Shown here: in pieces, positions 18,555 through 28,609 of the stretch
Position numbering within the stretch: position 1 is the stretch's first letter
How the letters are laid out: every line of letters begins with the position of its first letter
Assembly: GCA_002749065.1 (NCBI GenBank)
Contig: PDTX01000003.1
Coordinates: forward strand, 1-64,000
Direction of reading: 5' to 3'
Length of the DNA stretch: 64,000 nucleotides
Origin: Bacteroidia bacterium
GTDB lineage: Bacteria > Bacteroidota > Bacteroidia > Bacteroidales > CAJPTX01
The notes under the pieces: model-generated
Databases searched by the model: none
Told to the model about the DNA's origin: nothing
Seen by the model: only the letters and a program-made list of their open reading frames with translations
Made by a program: the position numbers and the translations under genes

Positions 18555-19100
18555 ATGACAGAAGAAATCATCGTAGCAGGCTTTGGTGGGCAGGGTGTCC
18601 TATCCATGGGTAAGATACTGGCCTACTCGGGCATCATGCAGGACCAGGAGGTTTCCTGGATGCCGTCCTACGGCCCGGAGATGCGTGGCGGCACCGCGAA
18701 CGTGACGGTTATCCTGAGCGACTCGCGCATCAGCTCCCCCATTGTGCAGGAGTACGATACGGTCATCGTGCTGAACCAGCAGTCGCTCGACAAGTTCGAG
18801 CAGTCGGTGAAGCCCGGGGGTATCCTCATCTTCGACCCGAACGGTATCACCCGTCGGCCCGAGCGTAAGGACATCAAGATTTTCAGCGTGAAGGCCGCCG
18901 AGGAGGCCACGGCCATGAACAACGCCAAGGCGTTCAACATGATCGTGCTGGGCGCCCTGCTGAAGGTGAAGCCGCTGGTGCAGATGGAGAACGTGGTGAA
19001 GGGCCTGAAGAAGTCCCTGCCCGAGCGCCATCACAAGCTCATCCCCATGAACGAGGAGGCTATCCAGCGTGGCATGTCCATCGTCGAGGAGGTGAAGTAG
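18555..19100 (+). CDS. 2-oxoacid:ferredoxin oxidoreductase gamma subunit
   Basis: A 181-residue gamma subunit. The N-terminus EEIIVAGFGGQGVLSMGKIL is the family signature, followed by MPSYGPEMRGGTANV. The gamma domain closes over CoA in this enzyme family. It is the last gene of the four-subunit operon and is followed by a strong terminator. Confidence 0.92.
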   Translation: MTEEIIVAGFGGQGVLSMGKILAYSGIMQDQEVSWMPSYGPEMRGGTANVTVILSDSRISSPIVQEYDTVIVLNQQSLDKFEQSVKPGGILIFDPNGITRRPERKDIKIFSVKAAEEATAMNNAKAFNMIVLGALLKVKPLVQMENVVKGLKKSLPERHHKLIPMNEEAIQRGMSIVEEVK

Positions 19101-19125
19101 TACGCTTAGCGCGGTTATTATAGGA

Positions 19126-19155
19126 GGGGGCGAACCAGACGGTTCGCCCCCTTTT
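19126..19155 (+). terminator. Rho-independent terminator of the oxidoreductase operon
   Basis: A perfect 11-bp stem (19126-19136 with 19141-19151), AGAC loop and a following TTTT. It ends the delta-alpha-beta-gamma transcript. Confidence 0.9.
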
Positions 19156-19215
19156 CGTTTCTGGCTTTGGGCTTGAGCCGCTTAGGAGTTTTCGAGCGGG
19201 TTCGTCGGCCTTAGG

Positions 19216-19244
19216 AGGCCCAGCGCGAGGAGGAGGCTGGGCCT
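19216..19244. other. Perfect hairpin in a convergent intergenic region
   Basis: A 9-bp perfect stem (19216-19224 with 19236-19244) with an 11-base loop. No T-run follows on either strand, so it is not a standard terminator. It may still help stop the minus-strand transcript of the 106-residue gene, whose stop is at 19305. Confidence 0.45.
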
Positions 19245-19304
19245 ATACCGTCCCGGCCACCGTACCCCGGTCTCGCCAGAGATCGTCCCGGGCCCCGCTG
19301 TTCG

Positions 19305-19625
19305 CTAGGGCAGGGGCTCGCGTCGGGTCTGCAGCCCTACGGCCAGGTAGTCGGACGCGTCGATGATGTCGCTCCCGCTCATTTCCACCACCAGCTCGCC
19401 GTCCGCCGTGGCGAAATGCACGTCCAGCACGTCGTCCAGCTCGGGGTCGCGCCCCGCGTGCTTGAACCGATGCTCCTTCACCCGCTTGACTAGCACGTTG
19501 AAGAAGTCCTGCACCGGGAGGCGGTAGGGGGCTTCCCCCCCCTCCGGTTGCGCAATGCACACGTAATCATGGCTGTAGAGCACGTCCCCCTCCTCGAGCT
19601 CCACCCGTATGTTGACCCTATCCAT
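19305..19625 (-). CDS. Hypothetical 106-residue protein
   Basis: Family not recognised. A soluble acidic protein, MDRVNIRVELEEGDVLYSHD at the start, with no signal peptide or membrane helix and a strongly acidic middle (DPELDDVLDVHF). ATG 19625 is chosen because a minus-strand -7 element lies at 19687-19694, about 55 bases upstream; extending further would run through that promoter. It is divergent from the 249-residue gene next door and convergent with the oxidoreductase operon. Confidence 0.6.
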   Translation of the reverse strand: MDRVNIRVELEEGDVLYSHDYVCIAQPEGGEAPYRLPVQDFFNVLVKRVKEHRFKHAGRDPELDDVLDVHFATADGELVVEMSGSDIIDASDYLAVGLQTRREPLP

Positions 19626-19686
19626 CCTGGCTGTCCCTCGCAATCTTGGTGAATACCATCGTCCTGCCCCCATCGGCGGGCGCGGG

Positions 19687-19694
19687 CAAAGGTA
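19687..19694 (-). promoter_or_regulatory. -7 element, minus strand, for the 106-residue gene
   Basis: Read on the minus strand this is TACCTTTG, a perfect TAnnTTTG. Transcription would start near 19680. No clear -33 TTG at the expected distance was found. Confidence 0.55.
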
Positions 19695-19715
19695 GGCAAT
19701 GCCAGCAATTATAGC

Positions 19716-19723
19716 TACATTTG
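19716..19723 (+). promoter_or_regulatory. -7 element, plus strand, for the 249-residue gene
   Basis: TACATTTG is a perfect match to TAnnTTTG, 27 bases before the ATG at 19750. It lies only 22 bases from the minus-strand -7 element, so the two transcripts start back to back. A -33 TTG is not obvious. Confidence 0.55.
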
Positions 19724-19749
19724 CCCGCAATCAATACCGTATCCATACG

Positions 19750-20499
19750 ATGAGCCATAGCAAGCCGAACGCCGAACACCCCTTGCCCCCGTCGAGCTTC
19801 CCGAGCTTCACCGCTGAGATAGTCGCTCTGCACGATGCCGGGCGACCGGCTGAGGCCCTCGCCTACTTCAAGCAGCACAAGGCGCACTTCACCCATCGGC
19901 AGATTGCCGACGAGCCCCCTCTGCTGGTCGCCATGCTCCGCTCGCTCATCGATACCCATCAGCTCCGCGCCGCGCTGGTGTTCGAGCAGCTCTACATCCC
20001 CGAGGCGACCCCTGATGTGCACCCCGACCTTCTGCGGGCCCTCATCGCGGTCTACTGCCTCCTGCTCCAGGAGGGCTGGACCGAGGGCGATGTGGAGGAT
20101 GCATCAGCGGATTCCGCGGCCTACCTCGCCCGCCTCGATGCCCTCGAGGCCCTAGAGCAGGAGCGGGAGGAGCGCCGGGCCGCCAGCGCGTTGACCTCCA
20201 GCTCCCCCGACCTTTCGCCCCGCGTGCCGGAGGGGGCTTCCCAACGTGCATCCGAGCCAGCCCCCTCCATGCTGCGCGAGCTGCCCGAGGAGTTTCAGGG
20301 CCTGCACGTGGCCGAGCTGCTACGGGTGGACTCCCCGACCCACGGCGCGCTCCGCTGGCGGGGGGAGGAGTACGCCTACGCCCTCTCGGGCAACCCGCCC
20401 TACGGGGCGCAGCTCCGCGTGGGTGTCGCCGTGCGCATCGTCTGGGTATGGAAGGACGGCGAGCTGGCCCCCCAGCTGCTGGGCCTAGCGCCCCGCTAG
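19750..20499 (+). CDS. Hypothetical two-part protein
   Basis: A 249-residue protein of unrecognised family. Residues about 15-130 look all-helical and resemble a short repeat protein (AEIVALHDAGRPAEALAYFK). A low-complexity Ser/Pro/Glu linker at about 140-185 leads to a beta-rich C-terminal domain (VAELLRVDSPTHGALRWRGE). No signal peptide or catalytic motif is visible. ATG 19750 is preferred to ATG 19699 because the latter lies upstream of the predicted transcript start. Confidence 0.6.
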   Translation: MSHSKPNAEHPLPPSSFPSFTAEIVALHDAGRPAEALAYFKQHKAHFTHRQIADEPPLLVAMLRSLIDTHQLRAALVFEQLYIPEATPDVHPDLLRALIAVYCLLLQEGWTEGDVEDASADSAAYLARLDALEALEQEREERRAASALTSSSPDLSPRVPEGASQRASEPAPSMLRELPEEFQGLHVAELLRVDSPTHGALRWRGEEYAYALSGNPPYGAQLRVGVAVRIVWVWKDGELAPQLLGLAPR

Positions 20500-20539
20500 C
20501 CTTTGTGGCTCAGCATCTAGCTTGATGCGCAGCGGGGCG

Positions 20540-20574
20540 AAAAAAAATCCCCTGCGACACGGGCCGCAGGGGAT
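20540..20574 (-). terminator. Rho-independent terminator of the DUF1266 gene
   Basis: A perfect 10-bp stem (20547-20556 with 20565-20574). On the minus strand it is followed by an uninterrupted T-run (the A-tract at 20540-20547). It lies just downstream of the minus-strand stop at 20598. Confidence 0.85.
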
Positions 20575-20597
20575 GGAAAATCTGGAAAACCGTGGGG

Positions 20598-21386
20598 CTA
20601 CCACGCGAGGCGCATCCAGGGGCTCTTCTCCTGCTCGAGCAGCAGCTTCACGGTGGCATCCTGCGCATCGAGCGAATCCCACATCAGGCTGCGGCCGATG
20701 ATGTAGCTCTTGCCGAAGTCCGCCCAGGAGCTGAGCGACGATTTGCTGACCATGGCGTTGGCCCGCTCGATGTAGTCCCACGCCTCGCGCTCGTTGATGT
20801 AGCCCAGGTCGAAGGCGCAGCGGGCCAGTATGACCGCCTGCTCGGCATCGAAGCCCACCGCCCCGTACTTCAGGACGTCCTCATCGTTCTGTATTGCAAG
20901 GCGCTTGAGCTCGGGTAGCTGCTTGAGGAGGTCTTTGGTCAGCTCGAGCAGGTATTCGTAGAGGTCCTTATTGTCGCCAGCGGCATCGTGCAGGAAGTCC
21001 TTCCTCTTGGTCCCGTCCTCCAGCTTGGCCGCGCCGTAGATTATGGGTATGAGGGAGGCGAACTGGCCGCTCAGGCGGAACTCGATTTCCCTTCTGACCT
21101 CCTCGGTGTTTTGGAGATTGTAGCGCTGATTGAGGTAGATTGTCACGAAGCGACGTCGGCTCTCGCCCAGGGCAAGGGTATTATGGAAGCCGAGCAGGTA
21201 CTCGCAGGTGGCTGCGCCGATGGCCAGCATCCGCTGCTCCTTCTCCGAGAGGGTGCTGTTCTTGTCCATGCGGTAATTGCTGAGGATATCCTTTGCCTCC
21301 CTCATGCGGGGTAGGACCTTCGTGTAGAAGTACCAGGCGCCGTAGATGACCACGGCAATTAGGATAAGGTAGTTAATGTAGTCCAT
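20598..21386 (-). CDS. DUF1266-domain membrane-anchored protein
   Basis: A 262-residue protein. One N-terminal transmembrane helix (about 5-22, NYLILIAVVIYGAWYFY) is followed by a cytoplasmic helical part. The C-terminal third has the DUF1266 pattern: a tyrosine- and tryptophan-rich GYINEREAWDYIERA, then SSLSSWADFGKSYIIGRSLMW. DUF1266 has no established biochemical function. It is transcribed away from the WGR-domain gene. Recognition of the domain is by motif, not by search. Confidence 0.72.
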   Translation of the reverse strand: MDYINYLILIAVVIYGAWYFYTKVLPRMREAKDILSNYRMDKNSTLSEKEQRMLAIGAATCEYLLGFHNTLALGESRRRFVTIYLNQRYNLQNTEEVRREIEFRLSGQFASLIPIIYGAAKLEDGTKRKDFLHDAAGDNKDLYEYLLELTKDLLKQLPELKRLAIQNDEDVLKYGAVGFDAEQAVILARCAFDLGYINEREAWDYIERANAMVSKSSLSSWADFGKSYIIGRSLMWDSLDAQDATVKLLLEQEKSPWMRLAW

Positions 21387-21469
21387 CGCTCGAGTTTTTC
21401 TTTGTACTTTATTGGGTACTTATCTAAATCGCATCAGAAGCCCTAAGCGTGAAGCTCCCTTCTGCGCGA

Positions 21470-21477
21470 CAAAGGTA
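21470..21477 (-). promoter_or_regulatory. -7 element, minus strand, for the DUF1266 gene
   Basis: Minus-strand TACCTTTG, a perfect -7 match, about 84 bases upstream of the start codon at 21386. The -33 box is not clear. Confidence 0.55.
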
Positions 21478-21580
21478 ATTATTATACTGATATGTACGCT
21501 GCGTGGGGATGAAAATATGCTTACATTCCCCTCATTTTTTAGCATTTACCGGGTGGAGCGTGGTCTGGATTTCACACTTA

Positions 21581-21610
21581 TTGCGACGATGGTTTTTTTG
21601 TCTACCTTTG
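21581..21610 (+). promoter_or_regulatory. Bacteroidetes-type promoter for the WGR-domain gene
   Basis: TTG at 21581 and TACCTTTG at 21603-21610 are 22 bases apart start to start. The predicted transcript start near 21617 leaves a leader of about 100 bases, longer than elsewhere in this window. Confidence 0.7.
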
Positions 21611-21630
21611 TCTGCTGGAATGCGCCACCT

Positions 21631-21692
21631 CCCGCCACATGGCGTGGCGGGCATGGCCTTGGTGGGAGTCTGATTACAAACTGCAGTGTAAT
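21631..21692 (+). promoter_or_regulatory. Structured 5' leader with two hairpins
   Basis: A perfect 8-bp GC hairpin (21631-21638 with 21644-21651, 5-base loop) is followed by a 6-bp hairpin ATTACA/TGTAAT (21673-21678 with 21687-21692). Neither is followed by a T-run. They lie in the leader predicted for the WGR gene. The 331-base gap 21387-21717 otherwise holds only the two opposed promoters. Confidence 0.5.
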
Positions 21693-21717
21693 TGCATAAT
21701 CTATAAGTCACAGTATC

Positions 21718-23133
21718 ATGAAAGTATACCTGGAGAGCCGGGATAGCAGCGCGAAGAATTTCTGGGAGGTCGAGGTCATCGGCCGCGTCCAGACCCTCCG
21801 CTACGGGATGGCGGGCTGCGAGGGTCGCGAGAAGGTCAAGGAGTTCGAGAGCGAGGAGGCGGCCGTGAAGGATGCCGAGAAGCGCGTCGCGGCCAAGCGC
21901 CGTGAGGGCTACACCGACGCGGTGAACCTCATGGAGGAGCCGGACGGGGGGGCGAGCACCATCGATTGCGGGCCCATCCCGGGGGATAAGCTCGCCCTCT
22001 TCACCCCGGAGCGTCTCCGGCGGACCAGCGGTTTCCGGGCCAGCTACTGGAAGCGGAAGGTGGGCGAGCTGCTGCGCGGCACGGTGTACCTCAACTCGAC
22101 GCGCCTTGAGCCCAGGGAGGACCCGGTGTGGCTCGTGCCCCAGTTCGAGGCGATGGCCCGGTGGGAGCTGCCCGGCGTGGAGAAGCGCGTGGACCGCAAC
22201 GCGGAGGGGCACGTCGTGGCCATACGCTACCTCGTGAACGGGCTGGAAATCCTCGTGCTGGAGCGGCTCGACTTCCTCGGCAACGGGTGGATAGACGGCC
22301 GGATACGCCCTTTCTTCACCCCCGAGGACGAGGTCGGGTTGCCCTTCGGGCGCAAGCGCGACATCGTGGGGGGCACGCATAGCTTCCTGTCGAAGTACCT
22401 GGCCTTCTGCGTGGAGCATCTCGAGCGCGTGGAGGACGAGGCGACCCGCAGCAGCAAGGACGCGAAGGTGCGCTCGGTGGCCGAGAGCGGCATCGGCGTG
22501 GTGGTGCAGAACCTCATGGAGGGCACGGGCTACACGCACCGCCTCAAGGAGGGGAAGAGCACGGTGATGCTGCAGATAGACCTGCCCCAGGGCCACGACA
22601 CGCGCTACCTGGAGCTGAGCATGCCCCACAAGTCCTTCCTCAAGCGCGCCGGGGACGTGCTGCCCACCGTGCGCGTGGTGGAGGAGCTGCTCGCGCGCGT
22701 GGAGCTACCCTTCCTGCTGGGGAACCGGGATGGCGCGCCGGAGTGGGGGGTGATATTCCGCGAGCAGCTGCTGGACCTCTACCTCCGTCTCGATACGGAG
22801 GAGGCGATGGCCGCGGAGCGCGCACGGATTATCTCCGGGCAGGACGCGCTGCAGGAGGCCTTCCCCGAGGTCATGGCCGGGATGGGCTACGAGTGGTCGG
22901 CCGACCTTTTCTGCTCGTACTACGCCTCCCTCTACAGCAAGTACCGCTCCGAGAGCGACGTGTACCCCGCCGTGCTGCACGTGCAGATGCCCGAGCGCAA
23001 GGTGCTGCACCTGCTCTTCGACTACACGAGCTACCCCCAGGCCCTGGGCCTCATACAGCCCACCGTGGAGCTCGTAGCCCAGGCGATGGCGGATGCCCCC
23101 CTGCCCTTCAAGTACAAGACCCCGAGGGGGTAG
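21718..23133 (+). CDS. WGR-domain protein of unknown function
   Basis: A 471-residue cytoplasmic protein. Residues 1 to about 75 match the WGR domain: a FWEVEV opening, IGRVQTLRYGMAGCEG in place of the usual W-G-R-x-G core, then a lysine-rich helix ending in RREGY. The remaining 400 residues are not recognised; they are charged, with no membrane segment. WGR domains occur in PARPs, in MolR-like proteins and in proteins of unknown role, and can bind nucleic acid ends in PARPs. It is divergent from the DUF1266 gene. Confidence 0.7.
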   Translation: MKVYLESRDSSAKNFWEVEVIGRVQTLRYGMAGCEGREKVKEFESEEAAVKDAEKRVAAKRREGYTDAVNLMEEPDGGASTIDCGPIPGDKLALFTPERLRRTSGFRASYWKRKVGELLRGTVYLNSTRLEPREDPVWLVPQFEAMARWELPGVEKRVDRNAEGHVVAIRYLVNGLEILVLERLDFLGNGWIDGRIRPFFTPEDEVGLPFGRKRDIVGGTHSFLSKYLAFCVEHLERVEDEATRSSKDAKVRSVAESGIGVVVQNLMEGTGYTHRLKEGKSTVMLQIDLPQGHDTRYLELSMPHKSFLKRAGDVLPTVRVVEELLARVELPFLLGNRDGAPEWGVIFREQLLDLYLRLDTEEAMAAERARIISGQDALQEAFPEVMAGMGYEWSADLFCSYYASLYSKYRSESDVYPAVLHVQMPERKVLHLLFDYTSYPQALGLIQPTVELVAQAMADAPLPFKYKTPRG

Positions 23134-23219
23134 GGGAGGGGGATGCGCCGCCCGGGCCAAGTCGAAAGGCCGCTTTTCGCGCCTTCCCAACCCCTAATAT
23201 ATGGGGCGATTGCGCCGCA

Positions 23220-23243
23220 TTGCAATAAAAAATACTACTTTTG
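23220..23243 (+). promoter_or_regulatory. Bacteroidetes-type promoter for recA
   Basis: TACTTTTG at 23236-23243 is a perfect -7 element. TTG at 23220 or 23210 could be the -33 box, neither at ideal spacing. The leader is about 70 bases. No LexA-like repeat was noticed. Confidence 0.6.
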
Positions 23244-23318
23244 CGACTAGAAGAATTCTGAGGCTCCGGGCAGCGGGCCGCAGAGCGGGGAATACGTAAC
23301 GCTTTCTAGACGGGGAAT

Positions 23319-24386
23319 ATGGCCGAGAAGGAGAACAATACGGTGCTTTCGGGTGATCGCTTCGAGCAGATGGACCCCGATAGGCGCAAGGCGCTGGCGC
23401 TGGCGCTCGAGAAGATAGAGAAGGACTACGGCAAGGGGGCTGTCATGTCGATGAGCGAGGGGGTGCACGAGGACGTGGCGGTAATCCCCTCGGGGTCCAT
23501 CATGCTGGACTGCGCGCTGGGCATCGGCGGTTTCCCCCGGGGGCGCGTGATTGAGATCTACGGCCCGGAGTCGTCCGGGAAGACCACCCTGGCCATCCAC
23601 GCCATCGCGCAGGTGCAGAAGCTGGGCGGGGTGGCCGCCATCATCGACGCCGAGCACGCCTTCGACCCGAGCTACGCGGCGAACCTGGGGGTGGACATGT
23701 CCTTCCTGCTGATTTCGCAGCCCGACAACGGGGAGCAGGCCCTCGAGATCGTGGAGCAGCTGGTGCGCTCCGGGGCGGTGGACCTGGTGGTGGTGGACTC
23801 CGTGGCGGCGCTCACGCCCAAGGCGGAGATCGAGGGCGATATGGGCGACGCGAAGGTGGGCCTCCAGGCCCGGCTCATGTCGCAGGCGCTCCGCAAGCTC
23901 ACCGGCACCATCAGCAAGACGCAGACGGCGTGCATCTTCATCAACCAGCTACGGGACAAAATCGGCGGCATGGCCTTCGGCCCCACCGAGACCACCACGG
24001 GGGGGAACGCCCTGAAGTTCTACGCCTCCCTGCGGATAGACATCCGGAAGTCCACGGCCATAAAGGACTCGAACGATGAGCAGCTGGGCAACCGGGTGCG
24101 GATACGAATCGTGAAGAACAAGATGTCGCCGCCCTTCCGCCGCCTGGAGTGCGACCTAATCTACGGGGAGGGCCTCTCGCGGGGCGGCGAGCTGATGGAC
24201 CTGGGGATGCAGTACGGCCTCATCCAGAAGAGCGGCGCGTGGTTCAGCTACGAGGGTACGAAGCTGGGCCAAGGGCGGGAGAACGTCCGCCGCCTGCTCA
24301 ACGACAACGCGGAGCTGGCCGACGAGCTGGAGGCGAAGATACGGGAGCGGATCGCCGAGGACCCCTCCAAGCTGAAGTTCGTGTAG
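23319..24386 (+). CDS. recA: Recombinase RecA
   Basis: Forms the ATP-dependent nucleoprotein filament for strand exchange and DNA repair. The 355-residue protein has Walker A GPESSGKT at 82-89, the [11 protein letters not shown] Walker B region and the conserved [26 protein letters not shown] stretch in L2. Length is normal and no intein is present. It has its own promoter and is followed by a DUF349 gene. Confidence 0.97.
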   Translation: MAEKENNTVLSGDRFEQMDPDRRKALALALEKIEKDYGKGAVMSMSEGVHEDVAVIPSGSIMLDCALGIGGFPRGRVIEIYGPESSGKTTLAIHAIAQVQKLGGVAAIIDAEHAFDPSYAANLGVDMSFLLISQPDNGEQALEIVEQLVRSGAVDLVVVDSVAALTPKAEIEGDMGDAKVGLQARLMSQALRKLTGTISKTQTACIFINQLRDKIGGMAFGPTETTTGGNALKFYASLRIDIRKSTAIKDSNDEQLGNRVRIRIVKNKMSPPFRRLECDLIYGEGLSRGGELMDLGMQYGLIQKSGAWFSYEGTKLGQGRENVRRLLNDNAELADELEAKIRERIAEDPSKLKFV

Positions 24387-24517
24387 TTCTATGGAGTTTT
24401 GCCCCCGGCGCTGGTGGCCTTCCGCCGCCCCGGCGTGTTGGTACTGGGCTTGACAATTTGGTGTATAGTCTGTGCGGGTGAGAGTGAGAGCCCTGCGAGT
24501 ACTTTGATTAGGAGGTA

Positions 24518-26824
24518 ATGATGATGGACGAGAATACGAGAAAGGATATGCCCGAGCTTTCGGGGCAGTCGCCCTGTGCAGAGGAGCAGGGCGCTTTGGC
24601 CGGTGCGCCGGTAGAGCCAGTGGCCCAGGAGGCGCCGCGGGCTGAGGTGGACGAGGCGCCGGTGGCCACGGATGGGGTGCAGACCCCCGTGTGCGCCGCG
24701 GAGCCACCGGCCGTGGATGCGCCCGCTATGGAGCTGGAGCAGGTGCCGTCCGTTGCGCCGGGGATGGACGAGGCGCCGGTGGCCACGGATGGGGTGCAGA
24801 CCCCCGCGTGCGCCGTGGAGCCACCGGCCGTGGATGCGCCCGCCATGGAGCTGGAGCAGGTGCCGTCCGTTGCGCCGGGGATGGACGAGGCGCCGGTGGC
24901 CACGGATGGTGTGCAGGCCCCCGCGTGTGCCGCAGCATCGCCCGCCGTAGATGCGCCCGCCCTGGAGCTGGAGCAGGTGCCGTCCGTTGCGCCGGGGATG
25001 GATGCAACCCCGGAGGAGGCGAAGGTGTCCGAGGCGGCGGAGCTGGAGGAGGGGAACGAGCTGGACAGCCTGGACCCCTTGAGCTTTGCCGAGCTGGTGG
25101 CCCTGATGGAGGCGAAGATGGCCGAGCCGATAACGGCCCAGCTCCGCATGGCGGTGGAGGACATCAAGACGGTGTTCTACCGCAAGGTGCGGGCCCAGCA
25201 CGAGGAGGAGCGTCGCCAGTACGACCGTGCGCAGCGCGAGGCCGAGGAGGCGGGCGCCGGGGGCGAGGGGGATGAGGGCTTCACCCCGTCCAGCATCGCG
25301 GAGCTACCCCGCTTCCAGGAGCTGTACTCGCAGTTCAAGGAGGCGAAGAACGCGCACCGTCGCCGGGTGGAGCAGGAGCAGGAGCAGAACCTGGTGGCCA
25401 AGCGGCGCATTATAGACGAGATTTTGGCCCTGACCACGCGCGCCGAGGTGAAGGGGGCAACCTTCAACGAGTTCGACGAGCTCCGCAAGCAGTGGAAGGA
25501 GGTCGGCTTCGTACCCCAGCGCGAGGTGGACAACCTCTACAAGTCGTACACGCACGCGGTGGAGCAGTTCTTCGACTACCTGAACATCAACCGCGAGCTG
25601 CGGGACCTGGACCACAAGAAGAACTTCGACGCGAAGACCGCGCTCTGTAACCGGGCCGAGGAGCTGATAGTGATGCCCGACCCGGTGGAGGCCTTCCGCC
25701 GCCTACAGGACCTGCATGCGCAGTGGAAGGAGATAGGCCCGGTGATGCGGGAGAAGAGCGACGAGATATGGGAGCGCTTCTCGGCGGCCACGGCCCGCAT
25801 CAACACCCGCCACCGGGAGCACTTCGAGGCCCTGAAGGTGAAGTACGAGGAGAACCTCGTGCGGAAGGAGGCTTTGTGCGCGGAGCTGGAGGAGCTGCTG
25901 GCCAGGGAGCGCAGCGCGCTCAAGCAGTGGTTCCAGGACTCGGAGCGGGTGGTGGCCATGCAGCAGGAGTGGCGCAAGATAGGCCCGGTGCCGCGCAAGC
26001 ACAATGCCCGGATATGGGACCGTTTCCAGGAGCTCTGCGAGAAGTTCTTCACGGGGCGTAGGGAGTTCGAGAAGGGCGTTCGGGCTGAGGGGCAGGTGAA
26101 TATCCAGAAGAAGCTGGACCTGTGCGTGCAGGCCGAGGCGCTCAAGGACAGCCAGGACTGGAGCGCGACGACCAAGGAGCTCATCGAGCTGCAGAACCAG
26201 TGGAAGCAGGTGGGCTACACGCCCTACAAGAAGGGGAACGAGCTCTGGACGCGCTTCCGCACGGCGATGGACTTCTTCTTCGAGGCGCGGAACAAGGCCC
26301 AGGCCTCGGCCCGCGACAGCCAGCGGGAGAACCTCAAGCTCAAGCAGGCCATCATCGAGGAGCTGCGTGCCTACCAGCCCGGTGAGGATGTGCAGGTGTC
26401 GGTCGAGTGGCTCAAGCAGATACAGAACCGCTGGAGCGAGATCGGCTTCGTGCCCTTCAAGCAGAAGGATGCTGTGCAGCAGCAGTACCGCAAGGAGATA
26501 GACCGCCTCTACGACATGCTGCGCGTCGACCGGCTGGAGCAGAACATGGAGACCTTCAAGACCCGGGTGGACGGGATGAAGGGGCAGGACGACGGGGCCC
26601 TCTCGCGGGAGAAGAGCCGCCTGAACGCCAAGGTGCGCGCCCTGGAGGCCGAGAAGCGGCAGATGGAGAACAACCTGAGCTTCTTCTCGTCGAGCTCGTC
26701 GGACAACCCGGTGCTCTCCCGCTTCCAGTCGCAGCTCGAGGGGCTGGACCAGGAGATCGCCCTCCTGCGCGAGAAGATGAAGCACGTCGACAAGGCGGCC
26801 AAGGAGGACAGCGCGGAGGAGTAG
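24518..26824 (+). CDS. DUF349 repeat protein with tandem N-terminal repeats
   Basis: A 768-residue coiled, highly charged protein. Residues 45-161 are three near-identical 39-residue Ala/Pro/Glu-rich repeats. From about 270 on there are several DUF349 modules, each with a W-K-x-[IV]-G core, such as LRKQWKEVGFVP, HAQWKEIGPVM, QEWRKIGPVPRK, QNQWKQVGYTP and QNRWSEIGFVP. DUF349 proteins are abundant in Bacteroidetes; their role is unknown. A C-terminal coiled coil closes the protein. Three ATG codons in a row (24518, 24521, 24524) follow GGAGG; the second or third has better spacing. Confidence 0.85.
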   Translation: MMMDENTRKDMPELSGQSPCAEEQGALAGAPVEPVAQEAPRAEVDEAPVATDGVQTPVCAAEPPAVDAPAMELEQVPSVAPGMDEAPVATDGVQTPACAVEPPAVDAPAMELEQVPSVAPGMDEAPVATDGVQAPACAAASPAVDAPALELEQVPSVAPGMDATPEEAKVSEAAELEEGNELDSLDPLSFAELVALMEAKMAEPITAQLRMAVEDIKTVFYRKVRAQHEEERRQYDRAQREAEEAGAGGEGDEGFTPSSIAELPRFQELYSQFKEAKNAHRRRVEQEQEQNLVAKRRIIDEILALTTRAEVKGATFNEFDELRKQWKEVGFVPQREVDNLYKSYTHAVEQFFDYLNINRELRDLDHKKNFDAKTALCNRAEELIVMPDPVEAFRRLQDLHAQWKEIGPVMREKSDEIWERFSAATARINTRHREHFEALKVKYEENLVRKEALCAELEELLARERSALKQWFQDSERVVAMQQEWRKIGPVPRKHNARIWDRFQELCEKFFTGRREFEKGVRAEGQVNIQKKLDLCVQAEALKDSQDWSATTKELIELQNQWKQVGYTPYKKGNELWTRFRTAMDFFFEARNKAQASARDSQRENLKLKQAIIEELRAYQPGEDVQVSVEWLKQIQNRWSEIGFVPFKQKDAVQQQYRKEIDRLYDMLRVDRLEQNMETFKTRVDGMKGQDDGALSREKSRLNAKVRALEAEKRQMENNLSFFSSSSSDNPVLSRFQSQLEGLDQEIALLREKMKHVDKAAKEDSAEE
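24650..25000 (+). repeat. Three tandem 117-bp repeats within the DUF349 gene
   Basis: Units begin at 24650, 24767 and 24884, each starting GACGAGGCGCCGGTGGCCAC. Units 1 and 2 are nearly identical and unit 3 differs at a few positions. The unit is 39 codons, so changes in copy number keep the frame. Confidence 0.95.
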
Positions 26825-26875
26825 GTTCGGGCTGGCGGCGCGCGTTTGGAATAATAGTTCGGAAGGAGTAATTGA

Positions 26876-28525
<1,650 letters not shown>

Positions 28526-28609
28526 CGGTGCAGATTCCGATTAGAGTAGTACATCAATTGCAAACCTCCCCAGCGGTTCAATGCCTGGCTGGGGCGCATA
28601 GACGATTTC

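Noticed and set aside
21412-21699. Open frame of 95 codons on the plus strand in the gap before the WGR gene
   Set aside because: It spans both promoter regions and the leader hairpins, has no good start context and an unusual composition. Chance opening.
24450-24469. TTGACA followed by TATAGT upstream of the DUF349 gene
   Set aside because: The spacing is only 8 bases, so it cannot be a sigma-70 promoter, and this phylum uses a different consensus.
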